Made by a program: the position numbers and the translations under genes. Positions 16,841-25,839 of a stretch of DNA of 64,000 nucleotides are shown here, one piece after another. The stretch comes from Sedimenticola_A sp040506895. GTDB lineage: Bacteria > Pseudomonadota > Gammaproteobacteria > Chromatiales > Chromatiaceae. Each line of letters starts with the position of its first letter. The first letter of the stretch is position 1. The notes beneath the pieces were generated by a model that had not been told where the DNA came from, searched no databases, and was given only the letters and a program-made list of their open reading frames with translations. The stretch covers positions 3,271,116-3,335,115 of the forward strand of contig JBEVVY010000001.1 of NCBI GenBank assembly GCA_040506895.1, in the 5' to 3' direction.

Positions 16841-18343
16841 CTATGCGAGGCGCTTTCGCTCATTGGATGGCGGTATTGCCATCGACTCGCGGTATTTTGC
16901 TACGGTCCGCCGTGCGACCTTGATGCCCTGGTCTGCGAGAATTCCCGCTATCTTGTTGTCGCTGAGCGGTTTGTTGGGCTTCTCCGCTGCGACCAGCTTT
17001 TTGATCAGGGCCCGGATCGCGGTGGCTGAGCATTCACCGCCTCCAGCCGTGCTGACATGGCTGGAGAAGAAATACTTGAACTCTAAGGTACCGCGCGGGG
17101 TGTGCATATACTTCTGAGTGGTTACGCGCGAGATGGTGGACTCGTGCATATCCAGGACTTCTGCAATATCGCGCAGTACCAGGGGGCGCATCGCCTCTTC
17201 GCCGTGTTCGAAGAAGCCGCGCTGGAATTCGACGATCTTGGTGGCCACCTTCAGCAGTGTCTCGTTGCGGCTCACCAGGCTCTTGATGAACCAGCGCGCC
17301 TCCTGCAGGTGGTTCTTCAGGTAGGTGTTGTCCTGGCTGTTGTCCGCCCGCCGGATCAGCTTGGCGTAGTCGGCGTTGACCCTCAGCTTGGGCGTGGCAT
17401 CCGAATTGAGCTCCACCTGCCAGACGCCCTCTCTCTTGCTGACGAAGACGTCGGGGATGACGTACTCGGGCTCGGATTCCGATACCAGTGTGCCGGGGCG
17501 CGGGGTGAGCGAGCGTATCAGGTCATTCACCGACTGGAGGTCCTGGTCGTCGATCTTCAGTTTGCGCTTGATCTGGTTCGTATCCTGGCTCGCCAGCAGG
17601 GGAAAATGGTTCTCCACCAGGTCTGTGGCCTGGGCAAGATAGGGTGTGTCTGCTGAGTACTGTCTCAGTTGCAGCAGCAGGCACTCCCGGGGATCCCGGG
17701 CAGCGACTCCCGGCGGGTCGTACTGCTGAACACGGTGCAGTACCGCTTCAACCTCCTCGATGCCGAAATCCTCCTCGTCGAGTTCGGCGGCGATATCCTC
17801 GAGCCGGGTGCGCAGGTAGCCGTCCTCGTCTATGCCGTCGATGATGGCTTCGGCGATGGCCCGGTCGTCTTCGCTGAACGGGGTCAGGTTGCACTGCCAG
17901 TTGAGATAGTCGTGCAGGGTTCGTGCGGTTCTGCGCTGGCTGAGAAAATCGGAATCGCCGGTTTCCCGGCTCGCCACGCTCGGGGTGGATGGCAGGGCGC
18001 TGTCGTAGACGTCGTCCCAGCCGCTGTCCACCGGCAGGTCTTCCGGCATGGAGCTGGCTTCGGCGTTGATCTCCTGCTCGTTATGCTTGTCGTTCCCGGT
18101 GACGCCCGCCTCGGTGGAGCTGGCGATGTTCTGTCCGTTCTCGAGTACCGGAAGCTCGGAGCCGTTGAGCTGTTCGAGACTGTTGCGCTCCTCCTCGGTC
18201 TCCAGCATCAGGTTGGAGTCCAGGGCGTCCTGGATCTCCTGTTTCAGGTCGAGCGTGGAGAGCTGTAGCAGCCGAATGGCCTGCTGCAGCTGTGGAGTCA
18301 TGGTGAGATGTTGCCCGAGGCGAAGCTGTAAAGTTTGCTTCAT
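16841..18343 (-). CDS. rpoN: RNA polymerase sigma-54 factor RpoN
   Basis: 500-residue sigma factor. Region I is LRLGQHLTMTPQLQQAIRLLQLSTLDLKQEI, followed by an acidic, low-conservation region II (about 50-120), the core-binding region, and the C-terminal helix-turn-helix plus the RpoN box (RRTVAKYRESMAIPPS) that contacts the -24 element. Recognises -24/-12 promoters with AAA+ activators. Likely targets include nitrogen and pilin genes, but no clear -24/-12 site was found in this window. Confidence 0.97.
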   Translation of the reverse strand: MKQTLQLRLGQHLTMTPQLQQAIRLLQLSTLDLKQEIQDALDSNLMLETEEERNSLEQLNGSELPVLENGQNIASSTEAGVTGNDKHNEQEINAEASSMPEDLPVDSGWDDVYDSALPSTPSVASRETGDSDFLSQRRTARTLHDYLNWQCNLTPFSEDDRAIAEAIIDGIDEDGYLRTRLEDIAAELDEEDFGIEEVEAVLHRVQQYDPPGVAARDPRECLLLQLRQYSADTPYLAQATDLVENHFPLLASQDTNQIKRKLKIDDQDLQSVNDLIRSLTPRPGTLVSESEPEYVIPDVFVSKREGVWQVELNSDATPKLRVNADYAKLIRRADNSQDNTYLKNHLQEARWFIKSLVSRNETLLKVATKIVEFQRGFFEHGEEAMRPLVLRDIAEVLDMHESTISRVTTQKYMHTPRGTLEFKYFFSSHVSTAGGGECSATAIRALIKKLVAAEKPNKPLSDNKIAGILADQGIKVARRTVAKYRESMAIPPSNERKRLA

Positions 18344-18484
18344 GCGGCCCTAATAAGTCTTGCGTTGGTATGGTATTTGTATGTTATTTCCTGATTCCAT
18401 TTTAGCCGAAAAATCCCACTTCCGTGCAAAGTATTATTTCGACCAAAATTTGCCCCAGATCAATGTTTGAAACCAGGATGGGCT

Positions 18485-19210
18485 TTACAGGCTGAATTCC
18501 TTGCCCAGGTAGACGTCACGCACGCTCTCATCGCTGAGAATATGATCCGGCTTCCCCTCGGAGAGGACGTGGCCCTCATTGATGATATAGGCTCTTTCGC
18601 AGATTCCGAGGGTCTCGCGGACGTTGTGGTCGGTGATCAGTACCCCGATTCCACGGGCGGAGAGCTCGCTGATGATGTTCTGTATGTCTTTCACCGAGAT
18701 CGGGTCGATGCCGGCAAAGGGCTCGTCCAGCAGGATGAAACGGGGCTCCACCGCCAGGGCGCGGGCTATCTCCAGGCGCCGGCGCTCACCGCCGGAGAGG
18801 CTCATGGCCATGCTCTCCCTGAGATGGGTAAGGCCAAAATCGTAGAGCAGCTCTTCGGCCCTGCCGATCTGCTGCTCCCTGGTCAGGTCCTTGCGGGTCT
18901 CCAGCACGGCGAGGATGTTCTCTTCGGCGCTGAGCTTGCGGAACACCGAGGGCTCCTGGGCCAGGTAGCCCAGGCCCAGGTGGGCACGGGCATGCATGGG
19001 CAGGTTGGTGATGTCGTGGCCACCGATGCTGATGCTCCCTTTGTCCGCGGGGATCAGGCCGGCGATCATGTAGAAACAGGTGGTCTTGCCCGCGCCGTTC
19101 GGGCCCAGCAGACCGACGATTTCACCATTGTTGACTTCGAGGGATACCTCTTTGACGACGGCCCGCCGTTTATAGCTCTTGGCCAGGCCCCGGGCGGAAA
19201 GTGCGGTCAT
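18485..19210 (-). CDS. lptB: LPS export ABC transporter ATP-binding protein LptB
   Basis: 241-residue ATPase of the LptB2FG complex that extracts lipopolysaccharide from the inner membrane. Walker A LLGPNGAGKTT, signature LSGGERRRLEIARALA and Walker B FILLDEPFAGIDP are all present. The start overlaps the lptA stop by 4 bases. A 140-base gap follows before rpoN, where a separate rpoN promoter may lie. Confidence 0.97.
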   Translation of the reverse strand: MTALSARGLAKSYKRRAVVKEVSLEVNNGEIVGLLGPNGAGKTTCFYMIAGLIPADKGSISIGGHDITNLPMHARAHLGLGYLAQEPSVFRKLSAEENILAVLETRKDLTREQQIGRAEELLYDFGLTHLRESMAMSLSGGERRRLEIARALAVEPRFILLDEPFAGIDPISVKDIQNIISELSARGIGVLITDHNVRETLGICERAYIINEGHVLSEGKPDHILSDESVRDVYLGKEFSL

Positions 19211-19740
19211 TTGTTCTCTTTTTTCTTCCTGGACTGGATGGTCACCCGTACACGCTGTTTGCCCTTGGCGCTGGCACCTGCCTTGATCACGGCCTTGGTC
19301 CGGTCGTAGTTGATACGGTCGCTTTTGAAGGTGTCCTTGCCCTGGGAGAGCACGGCGTTGCCGACCATGTGGAGAATCTCGCTGTTGGAGTCGTACTCGA
19401 GTCTCTTCATCCTGGCCCGGATGGTCCCCTTGTCGCCCTCGGTCTCCTGCTTGTAGGTCACCGGGTTGCCTACCGCGAGCAGATGATCCGATTCCTTGTC
19501 ATCGCTCTGGGTGACGGTGATCGAGCTGGCAGTGACACGGATAGAGCCCTGGGTCAGTTCGACGTTGCCCTTGTAGATGGCAACCCCCTTGTCGTCATCG
19601 AAATCGACACTGTCGGACTCGATGTAGATGGGCTGGTCCTTGTCGGACTCCAGGGCGAGTCCCAGGCCGGGAAGCATCAGCAACAGCGCGAGTATGAGCC
19701 AGCCGGCTCCTGTTTTTGGGTGCTTATTTGTGGGCTTCAT
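19207..19740 (-). CDS. lptA: LPS transport periplasmic protein LptA
   Basis: Periplasmic bridge protein of the Lpt pathway, 177 residues from the chosen start. That start gives a signal peptide (MKPTNKHPKTGAGWLILALL, cleavage near GLALES) and overlaps lptC by 17 bases. The longer frame from 19893 lies within lptC and has no family sequence. The beta-jellyroll signature SDSVDFDDDKGVAIYKGNVE and the lysine-rich C-terminus are typical. Confidence 0.93.
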   Translation of the reverse strand: MKPTNKHPKTGAGWLILALLLMLPGLGLALESDKDQPIYIESDSVDFDDDKGVAIYKGNVELTQGSIRVTASSITVTQSDDKESDHLLAVGNPVTYKQETEGDKGTIRARMKRLEYDSNSEILHMVGNAVLSQGKDTFKSDRINYDRTKAVIKAGASAKGKQRVRVTIQSRKKKENK

Positions 19741-20290
19741 AGCGTCCTCTGACATTGGCCAGTAATTTGAGCCGTACCGGTTCGTTGAACCAGGCCTGCA
19801 TGCCGCGTCCCTCCATGCGGTCCGTGTCGGTACGGATGGAGATCTCCGCGTCCGTCTCCGCGTAGTTCTGTTCCTGCTGAATGCGCAGGTCACGGGTGAC
19901 GATATGTATCGGTTTTACATTGGGGGCGGCCGAGCGGTCAATCTTAACCTTACCGTTGAGCAGTACCAGGTCGCCGTCACCCGAGACCCAGCCCGAACTG
20001 GCACTCAGCCGCCAGGGAGGTTTTTCGCTGTCATACAGCTTCAGGCGGGGTCTCACCAGCTCGGTGCTGTCATCGTCAGGGTAGTGGACCATGCGTTCCG
20101 CCCAGAGTTCCTGTTCGGGTACGCCGTCGATGTCCATCTGCACCGTGGTCATCCCCTCCAGGTAGTAGTCGGGGGTGTGCTTCTCTTCCTCGGCCAGGTC
20201 ATCCATGAGGGTGCTTCTTTCGGCAATCCACCAGCTGACACCGGTCAGGACCACCAGGGCACCACCAATAATCAGGTTCTTGGAGTCCAC
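19724..20290 (-). CDS. lptC: LPS export protein LptC
   Basis: 188-residue bitopic protein with one N-terminal membrane helix (LIIGGALVVLTGVSWWI) and a periplasmic jellyroll domain that hands LPS from LptFG to LptA. Sequence is poorly conserved in this family, but LVLLNGKVKIDRS and the location between kdsC and lptA support the call. Three bases separate it from kdsC. Confidence 0.93.
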   Translation of the reverse strand: MDSKNLIIGGALVVLTGVSWWIAERSTLMDDLAEEEKHTPDYYLEGMTTVQMDIDGVPEQELWAERMVHYPDDDSTELVRPRLKLYDSEKPPWRLSASSGWVSGDGDLVLLNGKVKIDRSAAPNVKPIHIVTRDLRIQQEQNYAETDAEISIRTDTDRMEGRGMQAWFNEPVRLKLLANVRGRYEAHK

Positions 20291-20293
20291 CGC

Positions 20294-20815
20294 TTAAAGA
20301 TATCCCCGCAATGTCTCGTCGAGTACGCCCCTGGCTTCCATGATCAGTTCACAGACTTCACGCGCCGCACCGCGGCCACCGCCTGCCTCCGTCTGCCAGT
20401 GGGCGTGCTGTTTCACCATTTTGTGTGCGTCCTGTACGGCGATGGCCAGCCCGATGCGGGTCATGATCGGAAGGTCGACCACGTCGTCGCCGACGTAGGC
20501 CACCTCTTCGTCCTTCAGATCCAGTTTCTGCTTCAGCTCTTCGTAAGCGGGCAGCTTGTCCAGGCGTCCCTGGTAGACGTGCTGGATGCCGAGGCTCTCC
20601 ATGCGCTGGGTCACCACCCGGGAGGTTCGGCCGGTAATGATGGCGATCTCCACGCCGCTGTGCTGGAGCATCTTCATGCCGTGGCCATCTTTCGAGTTGA
20701 ACGCCTTGTACTCCAGGCCATCGTCACCCAGGAAGAGGCTGCCATCGGTGAGCACCCCGTCCACATCGAAGATCACCATGCGTATCTGCGCGGCTTTTTC
20801 CAGAATATCTTGCAT
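20294..20815 (-). CDS. kdsC: 3-deoxy-D-manno-octulosonate 8-phosphate phosphatase KdsC
   Basis: HAD-superfamily phosphatase of 173 residues that releases Kdo from Kdo-8-phosphate for LPS inner core synthesis. The nucleophile motif is FDVDGVLTDGS near residues 16-26. Motif II contains ITGRTS, and motif III is YVGDDVVDLP. No cap domain, consistent with the tetrameric KdsC type. Lies between kdsD and lptC. Confidence 0.96.
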   Translation of the reverse strand: MQDILEKAAQIRMVIFDVDGVLTDGSLFLGDDGLEYKAFNSKDGHGMKMLQHSGVEIAIITGRTSRVVTQRMESLGIQHVYQGRLDKLPAYEELKQKLDLKDEEVAYVGDDVVDLPIMTRIGLAIAVQDAHKMVKQHAHWQTEAGGGRGAAREVCELIMEARGVLDETLRGYL

Positions 20816-20857
20816 AACTACTTCCTCAACCCGGATTCGTTCCGGGGTTCGATGGCG

Positions 20858-21856
20858 CTACATCACGCCCGCCTTCAGCAGGTCGTGCATATTGATGGCG
20901 CCTATCAGTCTCTGATTGTTATCTACTATCAACAGTGCATTGATTTTGTTTTCCTGCATGATCTGCAGCCCCTCGGCTGCAAGCAGATCTGCAGTGGCGG
21001 TTTTGCATCCCCGGGTCATCACCTCTGCCACCTTGCAGCTGTGGATGTCGGTGCGGGTGTCCAGGGTGCGTCTCAGGTCGCCATCTGTGTAGATGCCCAC
21101 CAGCCGGTCCTGGTCGTCAACCACCGCGGTCATACCCAGTCCCTTGTTGGTCATCTCCACCAGGGCATCCCGCAGGTCGGCGTCATCCCGTACCAGGGGA
21201 ATCTGCTCGCCAGAGTGCATGATATCACCGATGTGCAGCAGCAGCCGGCGTCCCAGGCTGCCGCCGGGGTGGGAGCGTGCAAAGTCCATCTCCGTGAACC
21301 CTTTCGCTTCGAGCATCGCCACCGCCAGTGCGTCTCCCATGGCGAGGGTGGCGGTGGTGCTGGAGGTGGGTGCCAGGTTCAGGGGGCAGGCCTCCTGGCG
21401 GACGCTGATATCGATATGGGTGTTGGCCTCGCGGGCGAGGTTGGAGTCCGGATTGCCGGTCATGGCGATGAGCGGAACACCCAGGCGCTTGATGATCGGC
21501 AGAATGGTGAGCAGTTCAGCGGTCTCCCCGGAGTTGGACATGGCGAGCACCACGTCCTTGTCGGTGATCATTCCCAGGTCGCCGTGGCTCGCCTCTCCGG
21601 GATGGACAAAGAAGGCCGGGCTGCCCGTGCTTGCCAGGGTGGCGGCGATCTTGCCGCCGATATGGCCCGATTTGCCCATGCCGGTGACGACGATGCGTCC
21701 TTCGCAATTGAGCATGTAACAGCAGGCCTGGGCGAAGTCGCCGTTGATGCGCTCCGCCAGAGAGCTCACCGCCTCGGCTTCGTTGTTGATCACCGCGAGG
21801 CCGAGTGCCTGCAGTTTTTCCGCCTCTTCCGGCGTGGGTCGAATCTGTTTGTTCAT
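20858..21856 (-). CDS. kdsD: Arabinose-5-phosphate isomerase KdsD
   Basis: Converts ribulose-5-phosphate to arabinose-5-phosphate, the first committed step of Kdo synthesis. The 332-residue protein has an N-terminal SIS domain (VTGMGKSGHIGGKIAATLASTGSPAFFVHPGEA, about 55-90) and two C-terminal CBS domains (about 205-330). ATGA overlap with the upstream antiporter gene. Confidence 0.96.
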   Translation of the reverse strand: MNKQIRPTPEEAEKLQALGLAVINNEAEAVSSLAERINGDFAQACCYMLNCEGRIVVTGMGKSGHIGGKIAATLASTGSPAFFVHPGEASHGDLGMITDKDVVLAMSNSGETAELLTILPIIKRLGVPLIAMTGNPDSNLAREANTHIDISVRQEACPLNLAPTSSTTATLAMGDALAVAMLEAKGFTEMDFARSHPGGSLGRRLLLHIGDIMHSGEQIPLVRDDADLRDALVEMTNKGLGMTAVVDDQDRLVGIYTDGDLRRTLDTRTDIHSCKVAEVMTRGCKTATADLLAAEGLQIMQENKINALLIVDNNQRLIGAINMHDLLKAGVM

Positions 21857-22878
21857 GCGATATCAGTTTCTATGTAGAGTACCTGGGCCGTTGGGGGAGG
21901 CGCGACCTGCGGGCCCTCCGCCTTGATAAACAGCCAGCCCTGGTAGGCGACGAACACCAGGGCCAGGATCAGTCCCTCCAGGCGGTTGATTCTGCCGGGC
22001 CCCTTGAAGCCGTAACCCATCACGAACAGGGCCAGTGTGAGGCCGATCATGATCACCATGTCCCGGTCGAGGGCCTCCGGGCTGAATGCGCCCGGGGCGA
22101 TCAGGCCGGGCATTGCCAGTACTGCAAGCAGATTGTACATGTTCGAGCCCAGAACGTTGCCGATGGCGATGTCGTGCTCATTTTTCAGCGCGCTGGCGAT
22201 ACTGGCGGCCAGTTCCGGGAGACTGGTGCCGAGGGCGACGATGGTGAGGCCTATCACCAGTTCGCTGATTCCGAATGCGGTGGCGACATTGACCGCACCC
22301 CAGACCAGGATGCGGGAGCTCACCAGCAGCAGGACCAGCCCGATGAGAAACAGCATTGCCGCCTTCCCCATCGGCATCTCTTCGGGAATTTCGGCCTCGA
22401 ATTCCATCTCAAGGGGGTCTTTTGCCCGGCTGCGCAGACCGATTCGCACCACCGCGAAGAGCATGATGACGAGGGCGGTCAGCAGGGCAATGGCATCGAA
22501 CATGGCAAGTTCTCCATCCAGCATGAGGAGGAGGGCGAGCATGGTGACGGCGAGCAGCATCGGGTACTCGCGGCGCAGTGTTTGGGAGCGCACGGTCAAC
22601 GGGGCGATGAGGGCGGTAATCCCGAGGATGAGACCGATGTTGGCGATATTGGAGCCTATGGCATTACCTATGGCCAGGCCGGGATTGCCCTGGAAAGAGG
22701 CCATGGCGGAGACCAGTATCTCGGGGGCGGAGGTGCCGAAACCGACAATGGTCAGGCCGATCAGGATGGGTGAGACACCGAGATTGCGGGCGATGGCGGC
22801 AGAGCCGGTTACGAACCGTTCGGCGCCCCAGACCAGCAGGGCGAATCCGGCAACGATTGCGGCGATATTCAATAGCAT
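21853..22878 (-). CDS. Calcium/sodium antiporter, CaCA family (YrbG-like)
   Basis: 341-residue inner-membrane protein with two homologous halves, each carrying an alpha-repeat: GFGTSAPEILVSAMASFQGNPGLAIGNAIGSNIANI in the first and ALGTSLPELAASIASALKNEHDIAIGNVLGSNMYNL in the second. A hydrophilic loop (about 145-175) separates them. The homologue yrbG occupies the same place in E. coli. Ion specificity is inferred from the family. Confidence 0.92.
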   Translation of the reverse strand: MLLNIAAIVAGFALLVWGAERFVTGSAAIARNLGVSPILIGLTIVGFGTSAPEILVSAMASFQGNPGLAIGNAIGSNIANIGLILGITALIAPLTVRSQTLRREYPMLLAVTMLALLLMLDGELAMFDAIALLTALVIMLFAVVRIGLRSRAKDPLEMEFEAEIPEEMPMGKAAMLFLIGLVLLLVSSRILVWGAVNVATAFGISELVIGLTIVALGTSLPELAASIASALKNEHDIAIGNVLGSNMYNLLAVLAMPGLIAPGAFSPEALDRDMVIMIGLTLALFVMGYGFKGPGRINRLEGLILALVFVAYQGWLFIKAEGPQVAPPPTAQVLYIETDIA

Positions 22879-23008
22879 AAGTGCGGTTTGGCTTGTCTAT
22901 TTGTCTGGATTTAAAAGCTTTGATTTCCGCTTCGCGGCGAGGTGTGGATTGTTTCAGACCCGGCTGGGATTGTCCAAGCCCCGTTGCCCGAAGGCGGGGG
23001 CGGCGGGA

Positions 23009-23215
23009 TCAGGTGGCGCGGTTTTTCGTGGCCCCGCACCGGCTGCAGCGGTAACTGGTGACCAGCCTGCCCTGCTTGACGTCGAAGCGCTGCCCGGTGG
23101 CGATCTCCCACTTGTGGTGGCCATGCCGGCACAGGCTCTTGCCCCGGTGGCGCTCCGAGGCCTTGGTTCGCTTGAAGGTCAGGATGTCGGCCATGGCGAG
23201 AGGCGCACCGCTCAA
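23009..23215 (-). CDS. Small CxxC zinc-ribbon-like protein of unknown function
   Basis: 68 residues, or 61 if translation begins at the internal MADIL (start 23194). A basic N-terminal half (FKRTKASERHRGKSLCRHGHHKWEI) precedes RCSRCGATKNRAT. C-R-H and R-C-S-R-C-G together with nearby histidines suggest a metal-binding ribbon. The longer start overlaps the stop of the DUF4426 gene by 4 bases, implying coupled translation. I recall similar short proteins in other gammaproteobacteria but no function. Confidence 0.7.
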   Translation of the reverse strand: MSGAPLAMADILTFKRTKASERHRGKSLCRHGHHKWEIATGQRFDVKQGRLVTSYRCSRCGATKNRAT

Positions 23216-23655
23216 TCGATGAAGAACTGCTGTTTCAGCTCAGCCTTTATCGTGCGATCCAGGCCTTCGGGTGTCACCTCGAGACGGAAGGTGATCGTCT
23301 CCTGGTCGGTAATCGGGAAGTCGCTGATGTAGTAGACCGCATCTCCCTCGCGGATCTCACGCAGTCTGAGCTCGTTCATCTGTCCGATAAGGTTGAGGGA
23401 ACTCGCCTTGATCCGGGCGGTGACCGGTGTGCCCGTGGTCCCCGCCACCTCCTTGATCACGCTGATGTTGATCATGCCGCGGTACTTGCTGCGGACAAGT
23501 CCGTACTGCTTGGCGATCTCGGGGGAGAGTACCGTCACCGGCAGGGCGTTGTGGTGAACGGCGTAGCCATAGGCCTTGGTGCTGTTTTCGGCAAGAGACG
23601 CAAGATGCGCCAGCATCAGCAGCAGGGCCAGGAGGGGTTTGAGGTAGTGCTTCAT
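23212..23655 (-). CDS. DUF4426 domain-containing exported protein
   Basis: 147 residues with a signal peptide (MKHYLKPLLALLLMLAHLASLA, cleavage before ENSTKAYG), then a single beta-rich domain with the YGYAVHHNALPVTVLSPEIAKQYGL block typical of DUF4426. Function unknown. In other gammaproteobacteria this family lies in the yggT-proC-metXW neighbourhood, in line with yggT and proC a few kilobases away here. It is followed by a zinc-ribbon miniprotein with ATGA overlap. Confidence 0.87.
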   Translation of the reverse strand: MKHYLKPLLALLLMLAHLASLAENSTKAYGYAVHHNALPVTVLSPEIAKQYGLVRSKYRGMINISVIKEVAGTTGTPVTARIKASSLNLIGQMNELRLREIREGDAVYYISDFPITDQETITFRLEVTPEGLDRTIKAELKQQFFID

Positions 23656-23764
23656 AACTCGGTTCCGGTCGTTCCAGAGGTGACACTACTATATAGAACA
23701 GTGGGTGGGCTGGGCAAAATTCCGCACAGGCAGGTCAAGCCCGCCGGCTGAATACCGCCAGTTT

Positions 23765-25747
23765 TCAGTGATGGGCGTTGCCGCCCTTTACCAGTCTCGG
23801 CTTCAAGTGCTCGCTGTCGCTTGGCAACCGGGTGTTGTTCAGGGTGTTGTGCATATTGCGCAGGATGTTGAGCTGCTTGGCCACCGCGTTGTGCTGCCGC
23901 TTCAGCTCCTCGATACGCTCCTCCAGCGTGTCGCGGGAGTGACTCACCTTCTGCAGGTCCACCAGGCGCTGTTCCATCTGTTCCTTGTGGTCCTTGATCT
24001 GGAAGATCAGCGGTTCGAGGGCGGTCTTCAGCCAGGCATCGATCTCCTGCTGGGCCTGGAAGAAGATATTTCGCACCTTGCTGACCATGGCGACAAAGAA
24101 GCGTTTCACCACGAAGTGCTTCTCGGTCATCGCGGTGATCGGGCTCTTGCGGAAGATCTCGGCCTCCTGGCTGAGCAGTTCCAGTTCCACCCGGTAGCGC
24201 ATGATGGAGAACATCTTCGGTTGCATGACCGAGAAGCCGTGCTCGTTTTGAAAACGGCGGTAGATGCTGCGGATCAGCTTGCGGGTCTGCTCGCTGTGCT
24301 CCACCACGGATTGCATATCATCGCGCATCTGCTCGAACAGTTTCTGCATGCTCTTCTGCAGCCCGATGGTGGTCCAGTTGCCCTCCATCCGGTCGCGTGT
24401 CGCGACGATGCTCTTCTCCAGGCGCTTGACATCGAGTGCCTCGTTCAGTGTCCTGGCCTGGCCTTTCAGTACCTTGCGGCTGGCCTGGAAGCTGTTCACG
24501 TTGCTGATGTACTTGGCCTGCTCTTCGCGGGTCTTGTGCATCATGTGTTCGATCACGTCCTGGCTCTTGCCGCTGAGTTCGCGCAGTTCGTCCAGCTGGA
24601 CCTGGATGTTGTTCAGCTTGTTGGAGACGATGCTTCGGGTACCTTCCAGCATGTTGCTGATATCAGCGGTGATGGTGTCCTGGACGATCTGCTGGCGGGA
24701 GTTGAGAATGTCCTCGGAGAGGTACTCCTCCAGCCGGTAGAGGGCGCTGCGGGCGATCAGGGCTTCGTCGTCTTTGACCTTGCCAAGCAGGGCCTTCTGG
24801 GCGGAGACGGGAAAGATCGTCTCCCGGTCCACGCCGAGGATCTTGGCGGTGGACTGGCGCTGGCTCTCGATGGCTCGGTGTATCGCACCCTCGTCGAGCA
24901 GTTCGTCCCACAGGGTATCGATCTTGTTGAGCACCACCATCAGGCCGCGCTGACGGCTGCCGTGGTAGCCTTTGACGTGGTTCTGCCACATCTCGAGGTC
25001 GGTTCGGGTGACACCGGTGTCCGCTGCCAGTACGAAGATGACCGCCTGGGCACTGGGCAGCATGTTGAGGGTCAGCTCAGGCTCGCTGCCGAGGGCGTTG
25101 AGTCCAGGGGTGTCGAGTATGGTCAGCCCCTGTTTCAGTAGCGGGTGAGGGAAGCTGATCATGGCGTGACGCCACTTGGGAATCTCCACGAACTGTGGCG
25201 GCTTGTTGCCGTGATGGTGCTGATCCGGATCGTACATGCCGAGCCTGACAGCCTCCTCGAGGCTTACCCGGCGTGTTCTGATCACCTCCGCCAGGCAGTG
25301 TTCCACCTGCTCGGCAGAGTCGATGTCCAGCGGGTAGCTGATCCACTGGTCGGTGTCCTTCTTGAGCTCATTGAGCCCGGCTTCCTGCAGGCGGGTCTCG
25401 ATGGGCAGCAGCTTCAGGTAGGCCTGCTCGCTCTCCCGGTCATAGAACAGCTCGGTGGGGCACATGGTGGTGCGACCGGCGGTGGAGGGCAGCAGGCGGC
25501 GCCCGAAATCGGAGAAGAAAATAGCGTTGATGAGTTCGGTCTTGCCGCGGGAGAACTCGGCCATGAAGGCGATACGCAGCCGGTCATCTTCCAGTGCGCC
25601 CAGGGTGTCACTGATCCGGCGCTCGGACTGGTCGGTCGCCAGGTTGAATTTCTGCAGCCATGCACGGTACTCGCCCACGGTGCGGATAAGCGTGGCTTTC
25701 CACTGTTCGTAGGCTTGGAGCTGTCGTTCCAGGCGCAAGTTTTCCAT
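23765..25747 (-). CDS. Dynamin-family GTPase
   Basis: 660-residue bacterial dynamin-like protein. The start at 25747 follows a GGAGAGAGAGG ribosome-binding site; an in-frame ATG 23 codons upstream is less likely. G1 is AEFSRGKT at residues 63-70, where the usual first glycine is alanine. The downstream RTTMCPTELFYD supplies switch I, DTPGLNAL is G3 and LNKIDTLWDE is G4. The rest is long helices with coiled-coil character, including a C-terminal EERIEELKRQHNAVAKQLNIL segment. No clear transmembrane helix is seen. Members are thought to remodel membranes; the specific role is unknown. Confidence 0.88.
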   Translation of the reverse strand: MENLRLERQLQAYEQWKATLIRTVGEYRAWLQKFNLATDQSERRISDTLGALEDDRLRIAFMAEFSRGKTELINAIFFSDFGRRLLPSTAGRTTMCPTELFYDRESEQAYLKLLPIETRLQEAGLNELKKDTDQWISYPLDIDSAEQVEHCLAEVIRTRRVSLEEAVRLGMYDPDQHHHGNKPPQFVEIPKWRHAMISFPHPLLKQGLTILDTPGLNALGSEPELTLNMLPSAQAVIFVLAADTGVTRTDLEMWQNHVKGYHGSRQRGLMVVLNKIDTLWDELLDEGAIHRAIESQRQSTAKILGVDRETIFPVSAQKALLGKVKDDEALIARSALYRLEEYLSEDILNSRQQIVQDTITADISNMLEGTRSIVSNKLNNIQVQLDELRELSGKSQDVIEHMMHKTREEQAKYISNVNSFQASRKVLKGQARTLNEALDVKRLEKSIVATRDRMEGNWTTIGLQKSMQKLFEQMRDDMQSVVEHSEQTRKLIRSIYRRFQNEHGFSVMQPKMFSIMRYRVELELLSQEAEIFRKSPITAMTEKHFVVKRFFVAMVSKVRNIFFQAQQEIDAWLKTALEPLIFQIKDHKEQMEQRLVDLQKVSHSRDTLEERIEELKRQHNAVAKQLNILRNMHNTLNNTRLPSDSEHLKPRLVKGGNAHH

Positions 25748-25839
25748 CGGCTGCAGCCTCTCTCTCCGATATTTCAGAAACGGATCCCTGCTAACTATAG
25801 CGGTAGTCCGCGACAAATTTTTAGCATTGTCACACAGTT

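Noticed and set aside
19904..21877. 657-codon plus-strand frame antisense to lptC, kdsC and kdsD
   Set aside because: The three minus-strand genes have full family motifs and operon spacing; the antisense product shows none.
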